Of a DNA stretch of 64,000 bases, positions 48,434 to 57,399 are shown one piece after another. Position 1 is the first letter of the stretch. Each line of letters starts with the position of its first letter. A program made the translations under genes and the position numbers. The stretch is from Streptomyces sp. CB02056 (GTDB lineage Bacteria; Actinomycetota; Actinomycetes; Streptomycetales; Streptomycetaceae): positions 62,001-126,000 of the forward strand of contig NZ_LIPD01000016.1 in assembly GCF_001905545.1 (NCBI RefSeq). The letters run 5' to 3'. The notes beneath the pieces were generated by a model. That model saw only the letters and a list, made by a program, of their open reading frames with translations. It made no database searches and was not told the DNA's origin.

Positions 48434-49144
48434 TCAGCCCACCGGCGCGGGCTGGGCGGCCCCGGCGGTGCGGACCGAGGGCGCCTCGCGGCCGCAGGCG
48501 TACGCGAGCGGGCTGATCAGTTCCGCGGCGTCCGGCAGCCAGCGGTTGAGCGCGGTGGGGGAGCGGGCCCACTGGGCGTACCCGACGGAGCCGATCCGGG
48601 ACGGCGGGGCGACCGTCCAGTCCCCCTCGCCGCGGGCGACCAGGTCCAGCCGGCCGGGCGGCCAGCCGAGCCGGCGGAGCATCTCCGGGAGCCTGGCCGC
48701 GACCCCGGGCAGCACCAGGAAGTGCAGCCGCCGCCCGATCCGCCCGGGCGCGGCGGGCTGGACCGCCACCGGTCCGAGCTGGAGGTCCATCCGCTCCATC
48801 CGGGCGAGCGCCAGGCAGCCGGCCGTCTCCGGGACGTCCAGGACGTCGAACGAGCGCCCGGTGGGCAGCAGGATCGACGCCTGCGACCGCTCGGTCCACC
48901 AGCTCCGCACCGCGCCGGGGCCGGCGCTCGCCTGCCGCGCCCAGTCCGGGTCCAGCGGGTGGGCGCCCGGCAGCGTGCAGCGCCGGTCGCCGCAGGAGCA
49001 GCGGACGCCGCCGTCGCCGTCGTCGACCAGCCAGGCGCCCGGGGCGACCTCCCAGTGGCGGGTCTCGGCGTAGCCGACGGCTTCGATGAGTAAGGGGGGC
49101 GGAGCGGCCTTCTCGTTCCGGTCCGCGTCGGGGATGTCTTCCAC
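48434..49144 (-). CDS. Primase/polymerase (Prim-Pol N-terminal)-like protein
   Basis: A 236-residue protein with the layout of the Streptomyces bifunctional DNA primase/polymerase N-terminal family: LIEAVGYAETRHWEVAPGAWLVDD, a short Cys cluster (CSCGDRRC) that may bind zinc, LPGAHPLDPDWARQASAGPGAVRSWWTERSQASILLPTGRSFDVLDVPETAG, and LDLVARGEGDWTVAPPSR. The acidic catalytic triad of active Prim-Pol proteins is not clear, so it may be a non-catalytic relative. No plasmid or phage genes adjoin it. Confidence 0.75.
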   Translation of the reverse strand: MEDIPDADRNEKAAPPPLLIEAVGYAETRHWEVAPGAWLVDDGDGGVRCSCGDRRCTLPGAHPLDPDWARQASAGPGAVRSWWTERSQASILLPTGRSFDVLDVPETAGCLALARMERMDLQLGPVAVQPAAPGRIGRRLHFLVLPGVAARLPEMLRRLGWPPGRLDLVARGEGDWTVAPPSRIGSVGYAQWARSPTALNRWLPDAAELISPLAYACGREAPSVRTAGAAQPAPVG

Positions 49145-49450
49145 GGGGTGCTCAACTACCGTGCGTGAGGCTGGTTACGGCCCGGAGCCGCCCGGTTGGG
49201 TGCATCGCGGCAATGTCACCCGTTCCGGTTAGTCGACCGAGTTGAAGGGCCCGAGGGCAGGCGCAGCGGGGGCGCACAGGAGCATTTACCAGGGCGCAAG
49301 GGGGGTGCGGTTCGTCACCGTGGGTATCCCGCTGGCGTTGCTGATCGCTAACCTGGTGTCAGATTCCTTGGACGGTCGGACAGTCGGCAACAGATCAGCA
49401 GAATCGTCGCCCGCCGGCCGGGACCGGAGGGTGTGGGGAGGCGAAGCCCA
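49145..49450. other. Divergent promoter region, no gene seen
   Basis: A 306-bp stretch between the primase-like gene and the large regulator. It contains GATCGCTAACCTGGTG and GACGGTCGGACAGTCGG (GTCGGACAGTC) near 49345-49390 but no coding frame with a credible ribosome binding site. Confidence 0.5.
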
Positions 49451-50827
49451 ATGGCCGCGAGACCACTCGTCGCACGACAGCCCAACGAGCGTCTGCAGCA
49501 ACTGATCCAGGAGGCCAGCTGTTCCAATGCCGGCCTGGCCCGCAGGGTCAACCTCTGCGGCGCCGAGCACGGGCTGGACCTTCGGTACGACAAGACCTCC
49601 GTCGCCCGCTGGCTGCGCGGGCAGCAGCCGCGCGGGCAGGCGCCGGCCGTGATCGCCGAGGCCCTCGGCCGCAAGCTCGGCCGCAGCGTGTCGGTCGAGG
49701 AGATCGGCATGGCGGACGGCAAGAACCTGAGCTCCGGCATCGGGCTCCAGTTCGCGCCGACCATCGGCGCCGCCCTGGAGCAGGTGTGCGAGCTGTGGCG
49801 CAGTGACGTCGGCCGGCGGGACTTCCTGACCGGCGCGACGGTCGCCGCGTCCGCGCTGGTGGAGCCCAGCCGGGACTGGCTGATCACCCCGCCGGACCCG
49901 GTGGTGGCGCGGGCCGGCGGCCCCCGGGTCGGTCCGACCGACGTGGCCGCGATCAAGGCGACCACCGCGATGCTGGTCGACCTGGACCACCGCTTCGGCA
50001 GCGGCCACGTGCGCCCGGTGGTGGTGCACTACCTCAACTCGGTGGTCTCCGGCCTGCTCGGCGGCGCCTACCGGGAGGAGACCGGGCGCCAACTCTTCGC
50101 CGCCGTGGCCAGGTTGACCGAACTGGCCGGCTACATGGCGGTGGACACCGGACAGCCCGGGCTCGCCCAGCGCTACTACATCCAGGCGCTGCGGCTGGCC
50201 CAGGCCGCCGACGACCGCGGCTACGGCGGCTACGTGCTGGCCGCCTCGATGAGCCACCTGGCCGCCACCCTCGGCAACCCGCGCGAGATCGCCCAACTCG
50301 CCCGCGCCGCCCAGGAAGGCGCCCGCTCGGTGGCCACCCCGACGGCGATGGCGATGTTCTACGCCGCCGAGGCCCGCGGCCACGCCCTGCTCGGCGACGC
50401 CCGCTCCTGCGAGACCGTGTCGGCCAGGGCGCTGGAGGCGATGGAGAAGCGCCGCCCGGAGGACGACCCGGACTGGATCGCCCACTTCGACGACGCCTAC
50501 CTCGCGGACGAGCTCGCCCACTGCCACCGGGACCTGGAGCAGGCCGGCCCGGCCGAGCACTACGCCCGGCGGGCGCTCGACCTGCACCCGCCGACCCGGG
50601 TCCGGCGCCGCGCGGTGGACCTCGTCCTGCTGGCCACCGCCCAGCTCCAGCAGCGGGACCTGGAACGCGCCTGCGAGACGGGCACCCAGGCGGTCCGGCT
50701 GCTGAGCGGGCTGCGCTCCAACCGGGGCGTGGAGTACCTGGACGAGTTCCGGCGCCGCCTGGAGCCCTACCGGGAGCAGCGGGTGGTCCGGGAGTTCCAC
50801 GCCCGGGCCGACGCCGAGGCGGCCTAA
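49451..50827 (+). CDS. Large Streptomyces helix-turn-helix/TPR-like regulator (NsdA-type)
   Basis: A 458-residue protein of a Streptomyces-wide group: PLVARQPNERLQQLIQEASCSNAGLARRVNLCGAEHGLDLRYDKTSVARWLRGQQPRGQAPAVIAEALGRKLGR is a long helix-turn-helix region. VRPVVVHYLNSVVSGLLGGAYREETGRQLFAAVARLTELAGYMAVDTGQPGLAQRYYIQALRLAQAADDRGYGGYVLAASMSHLAATLG is the TPR-like sensor. It resembles NsdA, a negative regulator of differentiation and antibiotics, but members are numerous. ATG 49451 gives MAARPLVARQPNERL, the family start; the upstream GTG at 49433 is less likely. Confidence 0.88.
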   Translation: MAARPLVARQPNERLQQLIQEASCSNAGLARRVNLCGAEHGLDLRYDKTSVARWLRGQQPRGQAPAVIAEALGRKLGRSVSVEEIGMADGKNLSSGIGLQFAPTIGAALEQVCELWRSDVGRRDFLTGATVAASALVEPSRDWLITPPDPVVARAGGPRVGPTDVAAIKATTAMLVDLDHRFGSGHVRPVVVHYLNSVVSGLLGGAYREETGRQLFAAVARLTELAGYMAVDTGQPGLAQRYYIQALRLAQAADDRGYGGYVLAASMSHLAATLGNPREIAQLARAAQEGARSVATPTAMAMFYAAEARGHALLGDARSCETVSARALEAMEKRRPEDDPDWIAHFDDAYLADELAHCHRDLEQAGPAEHYARRALDLHPPTRVRRRAVDLVLLATAQLQQRDLERACETGTQAVRLLSGLRSNRGVEYLDEFRRRLEPYREQRVVREFHARADAEAA

Positions 50828-51005
50828 CCAGGGGCCGCCGCGGATCGTCTGTGCAGGGAGCGTGACGGATGTCCCGCCCACGTGGTCACCCGGTGAGGCG
50901 AACCGGTAGCGTGGGCGCGACGTCCAATGGAACTGTGATGCTCCCAAGAACCGACGAGATGTGGTCCGCCGTCAGTGCGCGGTCCTGCACAGGTGAGGAA
51001 TCGCG

Positions 51006-52262
51006 TTGAGTCAGCGCCGCTCGTACCCGAACTCCGGTGACTTCAACCTGGACGACCTGTTCCGCCCCGAGCCCGGCCAGCCCCAGGGCCAGCCGGGCCA
51101 GCCGGGCCCGCCGCAGGCCCACTCGGCGGTGCCGCCGCAGGCCCACTCGGCGGTGCCGCCGGTGGGACAGCCGTCCGGGCAGCCGGAGTACCTCGGCGAG
51201 GGCGCGCACGCGCTGCCGACCCAGGCCATGCCCGCGCAGCCGATGCCCGGCCAGTCGATGGCGGGCCAGCCGATGCCCGCGCCGAACGCCCCGTGGGGCG
51301 CGCCGCAGCCCGGCTACGGCGCCGCGCAGCCCGGGTACGGTGCGCCGCAGCCCGATCCGGCCCCGGAGACCCAGTACCTGCCGCCCTACCCCGGCGGCGA
51401 CCCGCAGACGGCCGGCTACCCGGCGGCGCAGGCCCAGCCCGGCTACCCGCAGCCGCAGCCCGCGCCCGGCTACCAGGCCTACCCGCCGGCCGCGCAGCCG
51501 CAGCCGGCCTACCCGGCGCAGGACTACCACCAGGGCTACGCCCCGGAGCAGGGGCAGGACTACGGCCAGGGCTTCGACGCGACCCAGGCGGGTGGCTCTA
51601 GGCGGGGCGGGCGTCCGTCCAACAAGCTGATCATCGGCGGTGTGGTGGCGGGCTGCGCGGCGGCCGGCATCCTGGTCGCCGTCCTGATGAACGGCGGCAG
51701 CGAGCCCACGGACGACACCAAGAAGACCGGCCCGGTGGCCGCCACTGCCGGCGCCACCGGCACCGGCGCCCCCGGGACGGCGAGCGCGAGCGGCTCCGGC
51801 GCGGCCGTCGACCCGGACGTCAAGGCCCAGGCGCAGCCGCTGTCGGACCTGCTGGGCACCGCGAGCGACAGCCGCAGCTCGGTGGTCTCCGCGGTCGCCT
51901 CGGTGCAGAAGTGCGACAAGCTGCCCGAGTCCCAGCAGGCGCTGACCGCCGCGGCCGGCAAGCGGCGCGAGCTCCAGAGCAAGCTCGGCCAGCTGAAGAC
52001 CGACAAGCTGCCCGGCGGCCAGCAGCTGGTCGACCAGCTCAACGCGGCCTGGACGGCCTCCGCCCAGGCCGACGACGAGTACGCGGCCTGGGCGCAGGAC
52101 GCCCAGGGCGCCTGCGACGCGAAGAAGCAGGACAACCCGCACTACAAGAACGCCGTCCAGGCCAGCGGCACCGCGACCACCGCGAAGAAGCAGGCCGCCA
52201 CCCTCTGGAACACGATCGCCGCCCAGAGCGGACTGCCGAACCGGAACGACGGCGACCTCTGA
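51006..52262 (+). CDS. Membrane-anchored protein with Pro/Gln-rich cytoplasmic tail
   Basis: A 418-residue protein from a TTG with GAGG upstream. The first ~200 residues are low-complexity repeats of P-Q-P-G-Y and S-A-V-P-P-Q-A-H blocks. One transmembrane helix follows at ~217-237 (KLIIGGVVAGCAAAGILVAVLM), then an extracellular Ser/Thr/Gly-rich linker and a helical domain (VSAVASVQKCDKLPESQQALTAAAGKRRELQSKL, with a matched pair of Cys). Similar proteins are widespread in Streptomyces. Function unknown; the repeats could bind cell-envelope partners. Confidence 0.75.
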   Translation: MSQRRSYPNSGDFNLDDLFRPEPGQPQGQPGQPGPPQAHSAVPPQAHSAVPPVGQPSGQPEYLGEGAHALPTQAMPAQPMPGQSMAGQPMPAPNAPWGAPQPGYGAAQPGYGAPQPDPAPETQYLPPYPGGDPQTAGYPAAQAQPGYPQPQPAPGYQAYPPAAQPQPAYPAQDYHQGYAPEQGQDYGQGFDATQAGGSRRGGRPSNKLIIGGVVAGCAAAGILVAVLMNGGSEPTDDTKKTGPVAATAGATGTGAPGTASASGSGAAVDPDVKAQAQPLSDLLGTASDSRSSVVSAVASVQKCDKLPESQQALTAAAGKRRELQSKLGQLKTDKLPGGQQLVDQLNAAWTASAQADDEYAAWAQDAQGACDAKKQDNPHYKNAVQASGTATTAKKQAATLWNTIAAQSGLPNRNDGDL

Positions 52263-52303
52263 GCGACGGCGACCGCTGAGCGACGGCGGCCCCTGAACGA
52301 CCG

Positions 52304-52333
52304 GAGGGGACGGGCCCGAGGGCCCGTCCCCTC
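52304..52333. terminator. Convergent terminator hairpin
   Basis: A 13-bp stem GAGGGGACGGGCC/GGCCCGTCCCCTC with loop CGAG lies between the convergent membrane protein and substrate-binding protein genes. Confidence 0.85.
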
Positions 52334-52348
52334 TCCGGGCGGCGCGCG

Positions 52349-53650
52349 TCAGGCCGGCGGACGGCCTCCGGTGAGCGTCCAGCGGATGTCCACGAAGCCC
52401 GGCTGCTGCAGGGTCATCCGGCCGTTCCTGACCACCTGGTAGGTGACCCAGGTGTTCACCAGCCGCGGCGACCCGCTGCTGGGCAGCATGTTGGTGGTGC
52501 CCCAGTTCAGCGGCGGGGTGATCCCGACGTCGATGACCTCGCCGCCGTCCAGCAGCGAGGAGACGGCCTTCGAGGAGACCGGCTTGCCGGCCTCCGCCAG
52601 CTTCTGCACCGCCGTCCGGAACACCTCGTACGCGACCCAGGTGGTCTGCACGCCTGGGTCGGAGACGTCGATCGGGTGCCCGTTGGTGGTGTCGGTGCGC
52701 ACCACGGCGCGCAGCCCGTCCCAGATCTTCGCCGACTCCGGCGGGTACCAGCTGGTGACGTAGGCGCCGCCGAGCGGGCCCGAGTCGCCGCCGGTGGAGT
52801 CCACCACCGACTGCTGGACGCTGCCGATGATCGAGGCGATCCGGGTGTTCTTCGGGTTCAGCCGCCGGTAGGAGTCCAGCAGGTTGCCGGTCGGCTCGGC
52901 GGCCAGGGCGCTGGTGACGCAGGTGCCCGGCTCGTCCTTGCCGATCGCCTTGCGGACCACCGGGGTGTAGTCGGAGGACTGCTCGGGCGCCTTGACGTCC
53001 GTCAGCCGGATCCCGGCCGGCCGCAGCGCGGTGCCCAGGTAGCCGAGCAGGTTGTCGCCGGCCGGGGTGTCCGGGCGGACCAGGGCGACGGACTTGCAGC
53101 CGGCGTCCACCAGCTGGCGGCCGTTGCCCGCGATCAGCGCCGGCATGCCGCCGTCCACCGGGTAGGACAGCGGGCTGGCGAACTCCGGCTGGGAGAGCCC
53201 GTAGCCGCCGATCAGCGGGATGCCGGCGCGCTCCAGCACCGGCATGAACGCCTCGCCCCACTGGCTGTACGAGCCGATCACGGCGACCGCCTTGGCGTCC
53301 ACCGCCTGCTGGGCGCAGGCGCGGGCACCGTCCACGGTGTTGTGCTCGTTGCAGGTGATCACGCGCAGCCGGTGGCCGTTCAGTCCGCCCTTGGTGTTGA
53401 CGTCCTGGCCGATGGCGGAGGCGAGCGCCGTCATGCCCGGGCGGTCGGCGGAGCCGGTGCCCGCCGGGGCCCAGGTCATCACGGTCAGGTCGCTGCCACT
53501 GGTGGAAGCATCGGCCGATCCGCCGCACGCGGAGGCCGAGAAGAGGGTGGGGAGCAGGACCGCGGCGGTGGCGGCGGCTGCGATCGGGCGTCGGCGGCGG
53601 CGTCGCACGATCGGGGGACGGGCCTGGAAGGAGTCCCTTCGGCTGGTCAT
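52349..53650 (-). CDS. Branched-chain amino acid-type ABC substrate-binding lipoprotein
   Basis: A 433-residue periplasmic-binding-type protein. The leader MTSRRDSFQARPPIVRRRRRRPIAAAATAAVLLPTLFSASACGGS includes a lipobox (LFSASAC) at ~37-43, so Cys43 is probably lipidated. The fold reads MTWAPAGTGSADRPGMTALASAIGQDVNTKGGLNGHRLRVITCNEHN and IGSYSQWGEAFMPVLERAGIPLIGGYGLSQPEF, the LivJ/type I binding pattern. No permease or ATPase genes adjoin it, so it is an orphan. Transported ligand unknown. Confidence 0.9.
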   Translation of the reverse strand: MTSRRDSFQARPPIVRRRRRRPIAAAATAAVLLPTLFSASACGGSADASTSGSDLTVMTWAPAGTGSADRPGMTALASAIGQDVNTKGGLNGHRLRVITCNEHNTVDGARACAQQAVDAKAVAVIGSYSQWGEAFMPVLERAGIPLIGGYGLSQPEFASPLSYPVDGGMPALIAGNGRQLVDAGCKSVALVRPDTPAGDNLLGYLGTALRPAGIRLTDVKAPEQSSDYTPVVRKAIGKDEPGTCVTSALAAEPTGNLLDSYRRLNPKNTRIASIIGSVQQSVVDSTGGDSGPLGGAYVTSWYPPESAKIWDGLRAVVRTDTTNGHPIDVSDPGVQTTWVAYEVFRTAVQKLAEAGKPVSSKAVSSLLDGGEVIDVGITPPLNWGTTNMLPSSGSPRLVNTWVTYQVVRNGRMTLQQPGFVDIRWTLTGGRPPA

Positions 53651-53824
53651 CGGTTTTCCCTCTCTGGGGCGCCCTCCGGCGCACCGGAGCAAGCCAAGCC
53701 CCGGCGCCGCAAGCCGAGAGGGCCGAAGTGCGAACGGACGGCAAACGGACGCCGAAATCCGGGGCGGTACGCGTGTAGATCGCGAGTGGAGCACGAACAG
53801 ACGGGGAACGTACGATCGTTCACC

Positions 53825-54340
53825 ATGTCCGCCAGCACAGATTCTTCGTATCGGTCCACCCGAAACCCTTCTCGTCCGGGCCACCGCTCCAGCACGATGG
53901 GCGGCATGCCGCTCAACGACCTGCCCTGGTGGCGCTGGCGAGCCCGAATGCGCTCGGCGCTGCACATGCTGTCCGACCCCGGTTTCCAGCACGAGGCCTG
54001 GCTGACCGGCCGGGAGGGGTACGGCGACGTGACCGACGCCGTCTACCGGCTGGTCGAGGACACCTGGCTGGACCACTGGTCGGCCGAGAAGTACGTCGGG
54101 ACGATCTTCCGCGACGCCGCCGAGGCCGCACTGGTGGACGTCGCGGTGCTGCGGGCCGTGCAGATGCTGCACGAGGTCGGTGCGGACGCGCCGGCCTCGG
54201 CCTACCTCGGCCACCCCGGCTGGCCGGAGACCGTCCGGGCCGCCCGCGAGGCGCACGTCGCGATGGCCGTGGGCGACGGGGACGACCCGGACGCGCCGCC
54301 GAAGTCGCTGGACGTGCTGCGCATCCTCACCCGGGTCTGA
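53825..54340 (+). CDS. Conserved-looking hypothetical protein, 171 aa
   Basis: A soluble protein: the likely fold starts at MPLNDLPWWRWRARMRSALHMLSDPGFQHEAWLTGREGYGDVTDAVYRLVEDTWLDHWSAEKYVGTIFRDAAEAALVDVAVLRAVQMLHEVGAD. ATG 53825 gives a Ser/Arg-rich tail; a shorter start at ATG 53897 is equally possible. The family looks like Streptomyces SCO-type conserved proteins, often near purU. The ACGATCGT palindrome (53812-53819) lies just upstream. Confidence 0.7.
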   Translation: MSASTDSSYRSTRNPSRPGHRSSTMGGMPLNDLPWWRWRARMRSALHMLSDPGFQHEAWLTGREGYGDVTDAVYRLVEDTWLDHWSAEKYVGTIFRDAAEAALVDVAVLRAVQMLHEVGADAPASAYLGHPGWPETVRAAREAHVAMAVGDGDDPDAPPKSLDVLRILTRV

Positions 54341-54481
54341 CCGCCGGGCGCCGCCGTCCCGCAGTAGCAGCCGCCCCGCGGCAGCAGCCGTCCCGCAGTA
54401 CGGGCAGCGGGACGGCGCATGTCCGGGATGTGACACGCTGGACCGTCCACGCACGTCACGACCTAGAACGGGATACCCCCA

Positions 54482-55345
54482 GTGCAGCAGCCGGCCGGCG
54501 CCCAGTACGTCCTCACGCTGTCCTGCCCCGACAAGCAGGGCATCGTCCACGCTGTCTCCAGCTACCTCTTCATGACCGGCTGCAACATCATCGACAGCCA
54601 GCAGTTCGGGGACGGCGACAGCGGGCTCTTCTTCATGCGGGTGCACTTCTCCGCCCCCGAGCCGGTCACCGCCGACAAGCTGCGGGCCAGCTTCGCCGCG
54701 ATCGGAGCCTCCTTCGGCATGGACTGGCAGATCCACCCGACCGAGCAGCGGATGCGGATCGTGCTCATGGTCAGCAAGTTCGGGCACTGCCTGAACGACC
54801 TGCTCTACCGCACCCGGATCGGCGCCCTGCCGGTGGAGATCGCCGCGGTGGTCTCCAACCACACCGACCTGAAGGACCTGACCGAGAGCTACGGGGTCCC
54901 GTTCCACCACATCCCGGTCACCAAGGACACCAAGGCCGAGGCCGAGCAGCGGCTGCTCGACCTGGTCGCCGAGGAGAACGTCGAACTGGTCGTGCTGGCC
55001 CGCTACATGCAGGTGCTCTCCGACCAGCTGTGCACCGCGCTGTCCGGCCGCGTGATCAACATCCACCACTCCTTCCTGCCGAGCTTCAAGGGCGCCAAGC
55101 CGTACCACCAGGCGCACGCGCGCGGCGTGAAGCTGATCGGCGCCACCGCCCACTACGTCACCGCCGACCTGGACGAGGGCCCGATCATCGAGCAGGAGGT
55201 CGCCCGGGTCACCCACGACGTCAGCCCCGACCAGCTGGTCGCGCTCGGCCGGGACGTCGAGTGCCAGGCACTGGCCCGCGCGGTGAAGTGGCACAGCGAG
55301 CACCGGGTGCTGCTGGACGGGACCCGTACGGTCGTCTTCGCCTGA
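54482..55345 (+). CDS. purU: Formyltetrahydrofolate deformylase
   Basis: A 287-residue PurU. The ACT domain is YVLTLSCPDKQGIVHAVSSYLFMTGCNIIDSQQFGD (~8-43); the formyltransferase domain has MRIVLMVSKFGHCLNDLLYR, INIHHSFLPSFKGAKPYHQAHARGVKLIGATAHYV with HSFLPSF and the Asp in LDEGPIIEQEV. It hydrolyses 10-formyl-THF to formate and THF, controlling one-carbon balance. GTG 54482. Confidence 0.96.
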   Translation: MQQPAGAQYVLTLSCPDKQGIVHAVSSYLFMTGCNIIDSQQFGDGDSGLFFMRVHFSAPEPVTADKLRASFAAIGASFGMDWQIHPTEQRMRIVLMVSKFGHCLNDLLYRTRIGALPVEIAAVVSNHTDLKDLTESYGVPFHHIPVTKDTKAEAEQRLLDLVAEENVELVVLARYMQVLSDQLCTALSGRVINIHHSFLPSFKGAKPYHQAHARGVKLIGATAHYVTADLDEGPIIEQEVARVTHDVSPDQLVALGRDVECQALARAVKWHSEHRVLLDGTRTVVFA

Positions 55346-55372
55346 GGCGCGGCGCCGGGGCCCTGGGGCCCG

Positions 55373-56599
55373 CTACGGCCTGGAGAGCAGCGGGAGCGCG
55401 TGCAGCACCTCGCGGACGGCGGCCCGGTCGCCGTGGGTGCCGACCGGCAGCCGGTCCGGGTCGCGGTGCGCCGCGGCCAGCTGGCACAGCTCCAGGCCGT
55501 CCAGCACCATCGAGGCCACCGGCTCGGTGCCGTCTCTGCCGGCTCTGCCGTCGGTGCTGTCGGAGCCGTCGGTGCGGAGGCCGTCGCCGTCGAGGGGGAC
55601 CAGCCACTCGCCGCCCGCCGGGCCGTCGACCATCAGCCGCACCCGCCGGGCCGCCTTGACCCCGCCCACCGGCGCGGCTGGCACCCCGGCGAACTCGGGG
55701 CGGGCCGCGCGCAGCCCGGCCAGCGCCCGGGGGAGCAGCCGGACCACCAGCTCCACCATCTGCCGCAGGTGCTGCGGCGCCGGCGGGTCGTACGGGTAGG
55801 CGACCGCCCGGGCCACGTCCTCGCCGTGCACGAAGCACTCGAAGGCGCGGTCCACGAAGGCGTCGCGCAGCGGCAGCACCGTGAAGCCGTAGTCGACCGG
55901 GGTGTTGCCCTGCGGCCGGAGCGCGGCCCCGCGCACCAGGTCGTGGGCCTGCCGCCGCCAGCGGGAGCGCACCGACTGCGGTGCCAGACCGCGCTGGTCG
56001 GCGACCAGCCGGGCGGTGCGCGCGGTGATCGCGGCGTACGGACCGCCCTGCGCCGGGACGCGCGGCACCGCCGGACCGGCGGCCGGCTCCTGCGGCGGCA
56101 CCCGCCGCCCGATCCGCGCGGCGGGCAGGCCCGGGGCGGCCGGCACCGGGTCGGGCAGACCGAGCGCCAGCGCCAGGAAGCCGTCCACCGCGGTCAGGTG
56201 GCCGAGCACCTCGGCCGGGCGCAGCCACTCGGTGCCGCCGTGCCAGGGCAGTTCGGCCACCTCCTGCCACTCCTCCGGGCCGAGGTCGCGCAGCAGCGCG
56301 TCGAGCTTGGCGGTCTCCGCCGTGTACGGCATCCCCCAGGCGGGGACGGGCAGTTCGGCCGGCCGACGGGCCAGGCACCAGTCGAGCACCTGCTGGCGCA
56401 GTGAGCCGGGCTGGTCCAGCGGCTCGTCCAGGGAGAGCCAGCCGGCCGCCTCGCGCAGCCGGGCCGCCTCCTCGGCGCACTCCCGGCAGTCGCGCAGGTG
56501 CTGCTCCAACTCGGCCGCCTCGCGGGCCGGGCAGGCGCCGAGGGCCCACGCGCCGAGCAGCGAGCGCAGGGCGTCGTGCTGCTCCTCAGTGCTGCTCAC
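55373..56599 (-). CDS. Anti-sigma-like zinc-finger protein fused to a mycothiol-dependent isomerase-like domain
   Basis: A 408-residue protein. The N-terminal ~60 residues form an anti-sigma zinc-finger (HxxxCxxC: LEQHLRDCRECAEEAARLREAA). The rest resembles mycothiol-dependent maleylpyruvate isomerase/DinB-like proteins (KLDALLRDLGPEEWQEVAELPWHGGTEWLRPAEVLGHLTAVDGFLALALGLPDP, VDRAFECFVHGEDVARAVAYPYDPP, WLVPLDGDG). It overlaps the sigma gene by 4 nt (GTGA), so the two are co-translated: this is the cognate anti-sigma. The fused domain might sense mycothiol or a thiol stress. Confidence 0.88.
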   Translation of the reverse strand: MSSTEEQHDALRSLLGAWALGACPAREAAELEQHLRDCRECAEEAARLREAAGWLSLDEPLDQPGSLRQQVLDWCLARRPAELPVPAWGMPYTAETAKLDALLRDLGPEEWQEVAELPWHGGTEWLRPAEVLGHLTAVDGFLALALGLPDPVPAAPGLPAARIGRRVPPQEPAAGPAVPRVPAQGGPYAAITARTARLVADQRGLAPQSVRSRWRRQAHDLVRGAALRPQGNTPVDYGFTVLPLRDAFVDRAFECFVHGEDVARAVAYPYDPPAPQHLRQMVELVVRLLPRALAGLRAARPEFAGVPAAPVGGVKAARRVRLMVDGPAGGEWLVPLDGDGLRTDGSDSTDGRAGRDGTEPVASMVLDGLELCQLAAAHRDPDRLPVGTHGDRAAVREVLHALPLLSRP

Positions 56600-57174
56600 G
56601 TCTCCCCGTCCCCGTGCCCGATTCCGTCCCCGGCTCCGTCCTGGCGGGCGCGCTCCTCGGCCAGTTCGGTGGCCAGCAGCTCCAGACCGAGCCGCATCCG
56701 CTGCTTGGCGACCTGTTCGCTGATGCCGAGCAGCCGGGCCGTCTCGTGGTAGGTGCGACCGTCGTAGTAGGTCACCGCGATGGTCTCACGCAGGGGTTGG
56801 GGCAGGGAGTCGACCACGTACTGCATCCGCGCGGCGGTGGCCACGGCGCGGATCTCGGCCTCCGCGCCCGGTCCGCGGTCGGCGGCCCGCCGCGCCCGCA
56901 GCCGTTCGACCGCGCGGTGGTGGGTCAGCGCGCCGAGCCAGGAGCGCAGCGAGCCCCGGGCGGGGTCGAAGTCCTCGGGGTGCTCCCAGACGTGGGCGAA
57001 GACCTCCCGGGTGAGCTGGGTGGCGGCGGCCTGGTCGGCCAGTATCCGCCCGGCCAGGCCGTGCACCATCGGCGCGAGCTGGTCGTAGAGTTCGCCGAGC
57101 GCCGTCTCCTCGCCGCGGGCGAGGCGGCGCTGCAACTGCTCGTCCCAGCGCGGGGTCCGCTCCGGGGTGGCCAT
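56596..57174 (-). CDS. ECF RNA polymerase sigma factor
   Basis: A 192-residue sigma-70 family protein. Region 2: LGELYDQLAPMVHGLAGRILADQAAATQLTREVFAHVWEHPEDFDPARGSLRSWLGALTHHRAVERLR. Region 4: VVDSLPQPLRETIAVTYYDGRTYHETARLLGISEQVAKQRMRLGLELLATEL. An acidic C-terminal tail follows. It directs core polymerase to stress promoters, kept inactive by the coupled zinc-finger protein. ATG 57174 is preferred. The upstream 698-bp region holds no clear gene but a tandem repeat. Confidence 0.93.
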   Translation of the reverse strand: MATPERTPRWDEQLQRRLARGEETALGELYDQLAPMVHGLAGRILADQAAATQLTREVFAHVWEHPEDFDPARGSLRSWLGALTHHRAVERLRARRAADRGPGAEAEIRAVATAARMQYVVDSLPQPLRETIAVTYYDGRTYHETARLLGISEQVAKQRMRLGLELLATELAEERARQDGAGDGIGHGDGET

Positions 57175-57309
57175 CGGGAACCACCCTCCTGACGGGTTCG
57201 CTGGCGTACCCAACGGTATCCCGCGGCCGGGCGGCGCCGGGGGCGATTCCGGCAAGAACGGAACCGTTCCCCACGGATCGCCGTCCTCCTGGACGTGCTC
57301 CCCGGTCCG

Positions 57310-57399
57310 GACCGCCGACCCCGGGACCGGACCGCCGACCCCGGGACCGGACCGTCGTCCTCCGGGACCGGGCCGTCGTCCTCCGGGACCGGACCGTCG
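57310..57399. repeat. Tandem GACCG(C/T)CG-type repeat in the sigma upstream region
   Basis: About 4.5 units of 20-21 bp (GACCGCCGACCCCGGGACCG, then GACCGTCGTCCTCCGGGACCG variants). The rest of the 57175-57872 interval shows no credible gene; a long plus-strand frame across the repeat is Pro/Gly/Arg-rich and lacks a ribosome binding site. Confidence 0.8.

Noticed and set aside
48434..49144. Phage or plasmid replication module from the primase-like protein
   Set aside because: No other phage or plasmid genes nearby, and similar chromosomal genes are common in Streptomyces.
49242..49505. Small plus-strand frame before the large regulator
   Set aside because: Overlaps the regulator start in another frame and lacks a ribosome binding site.
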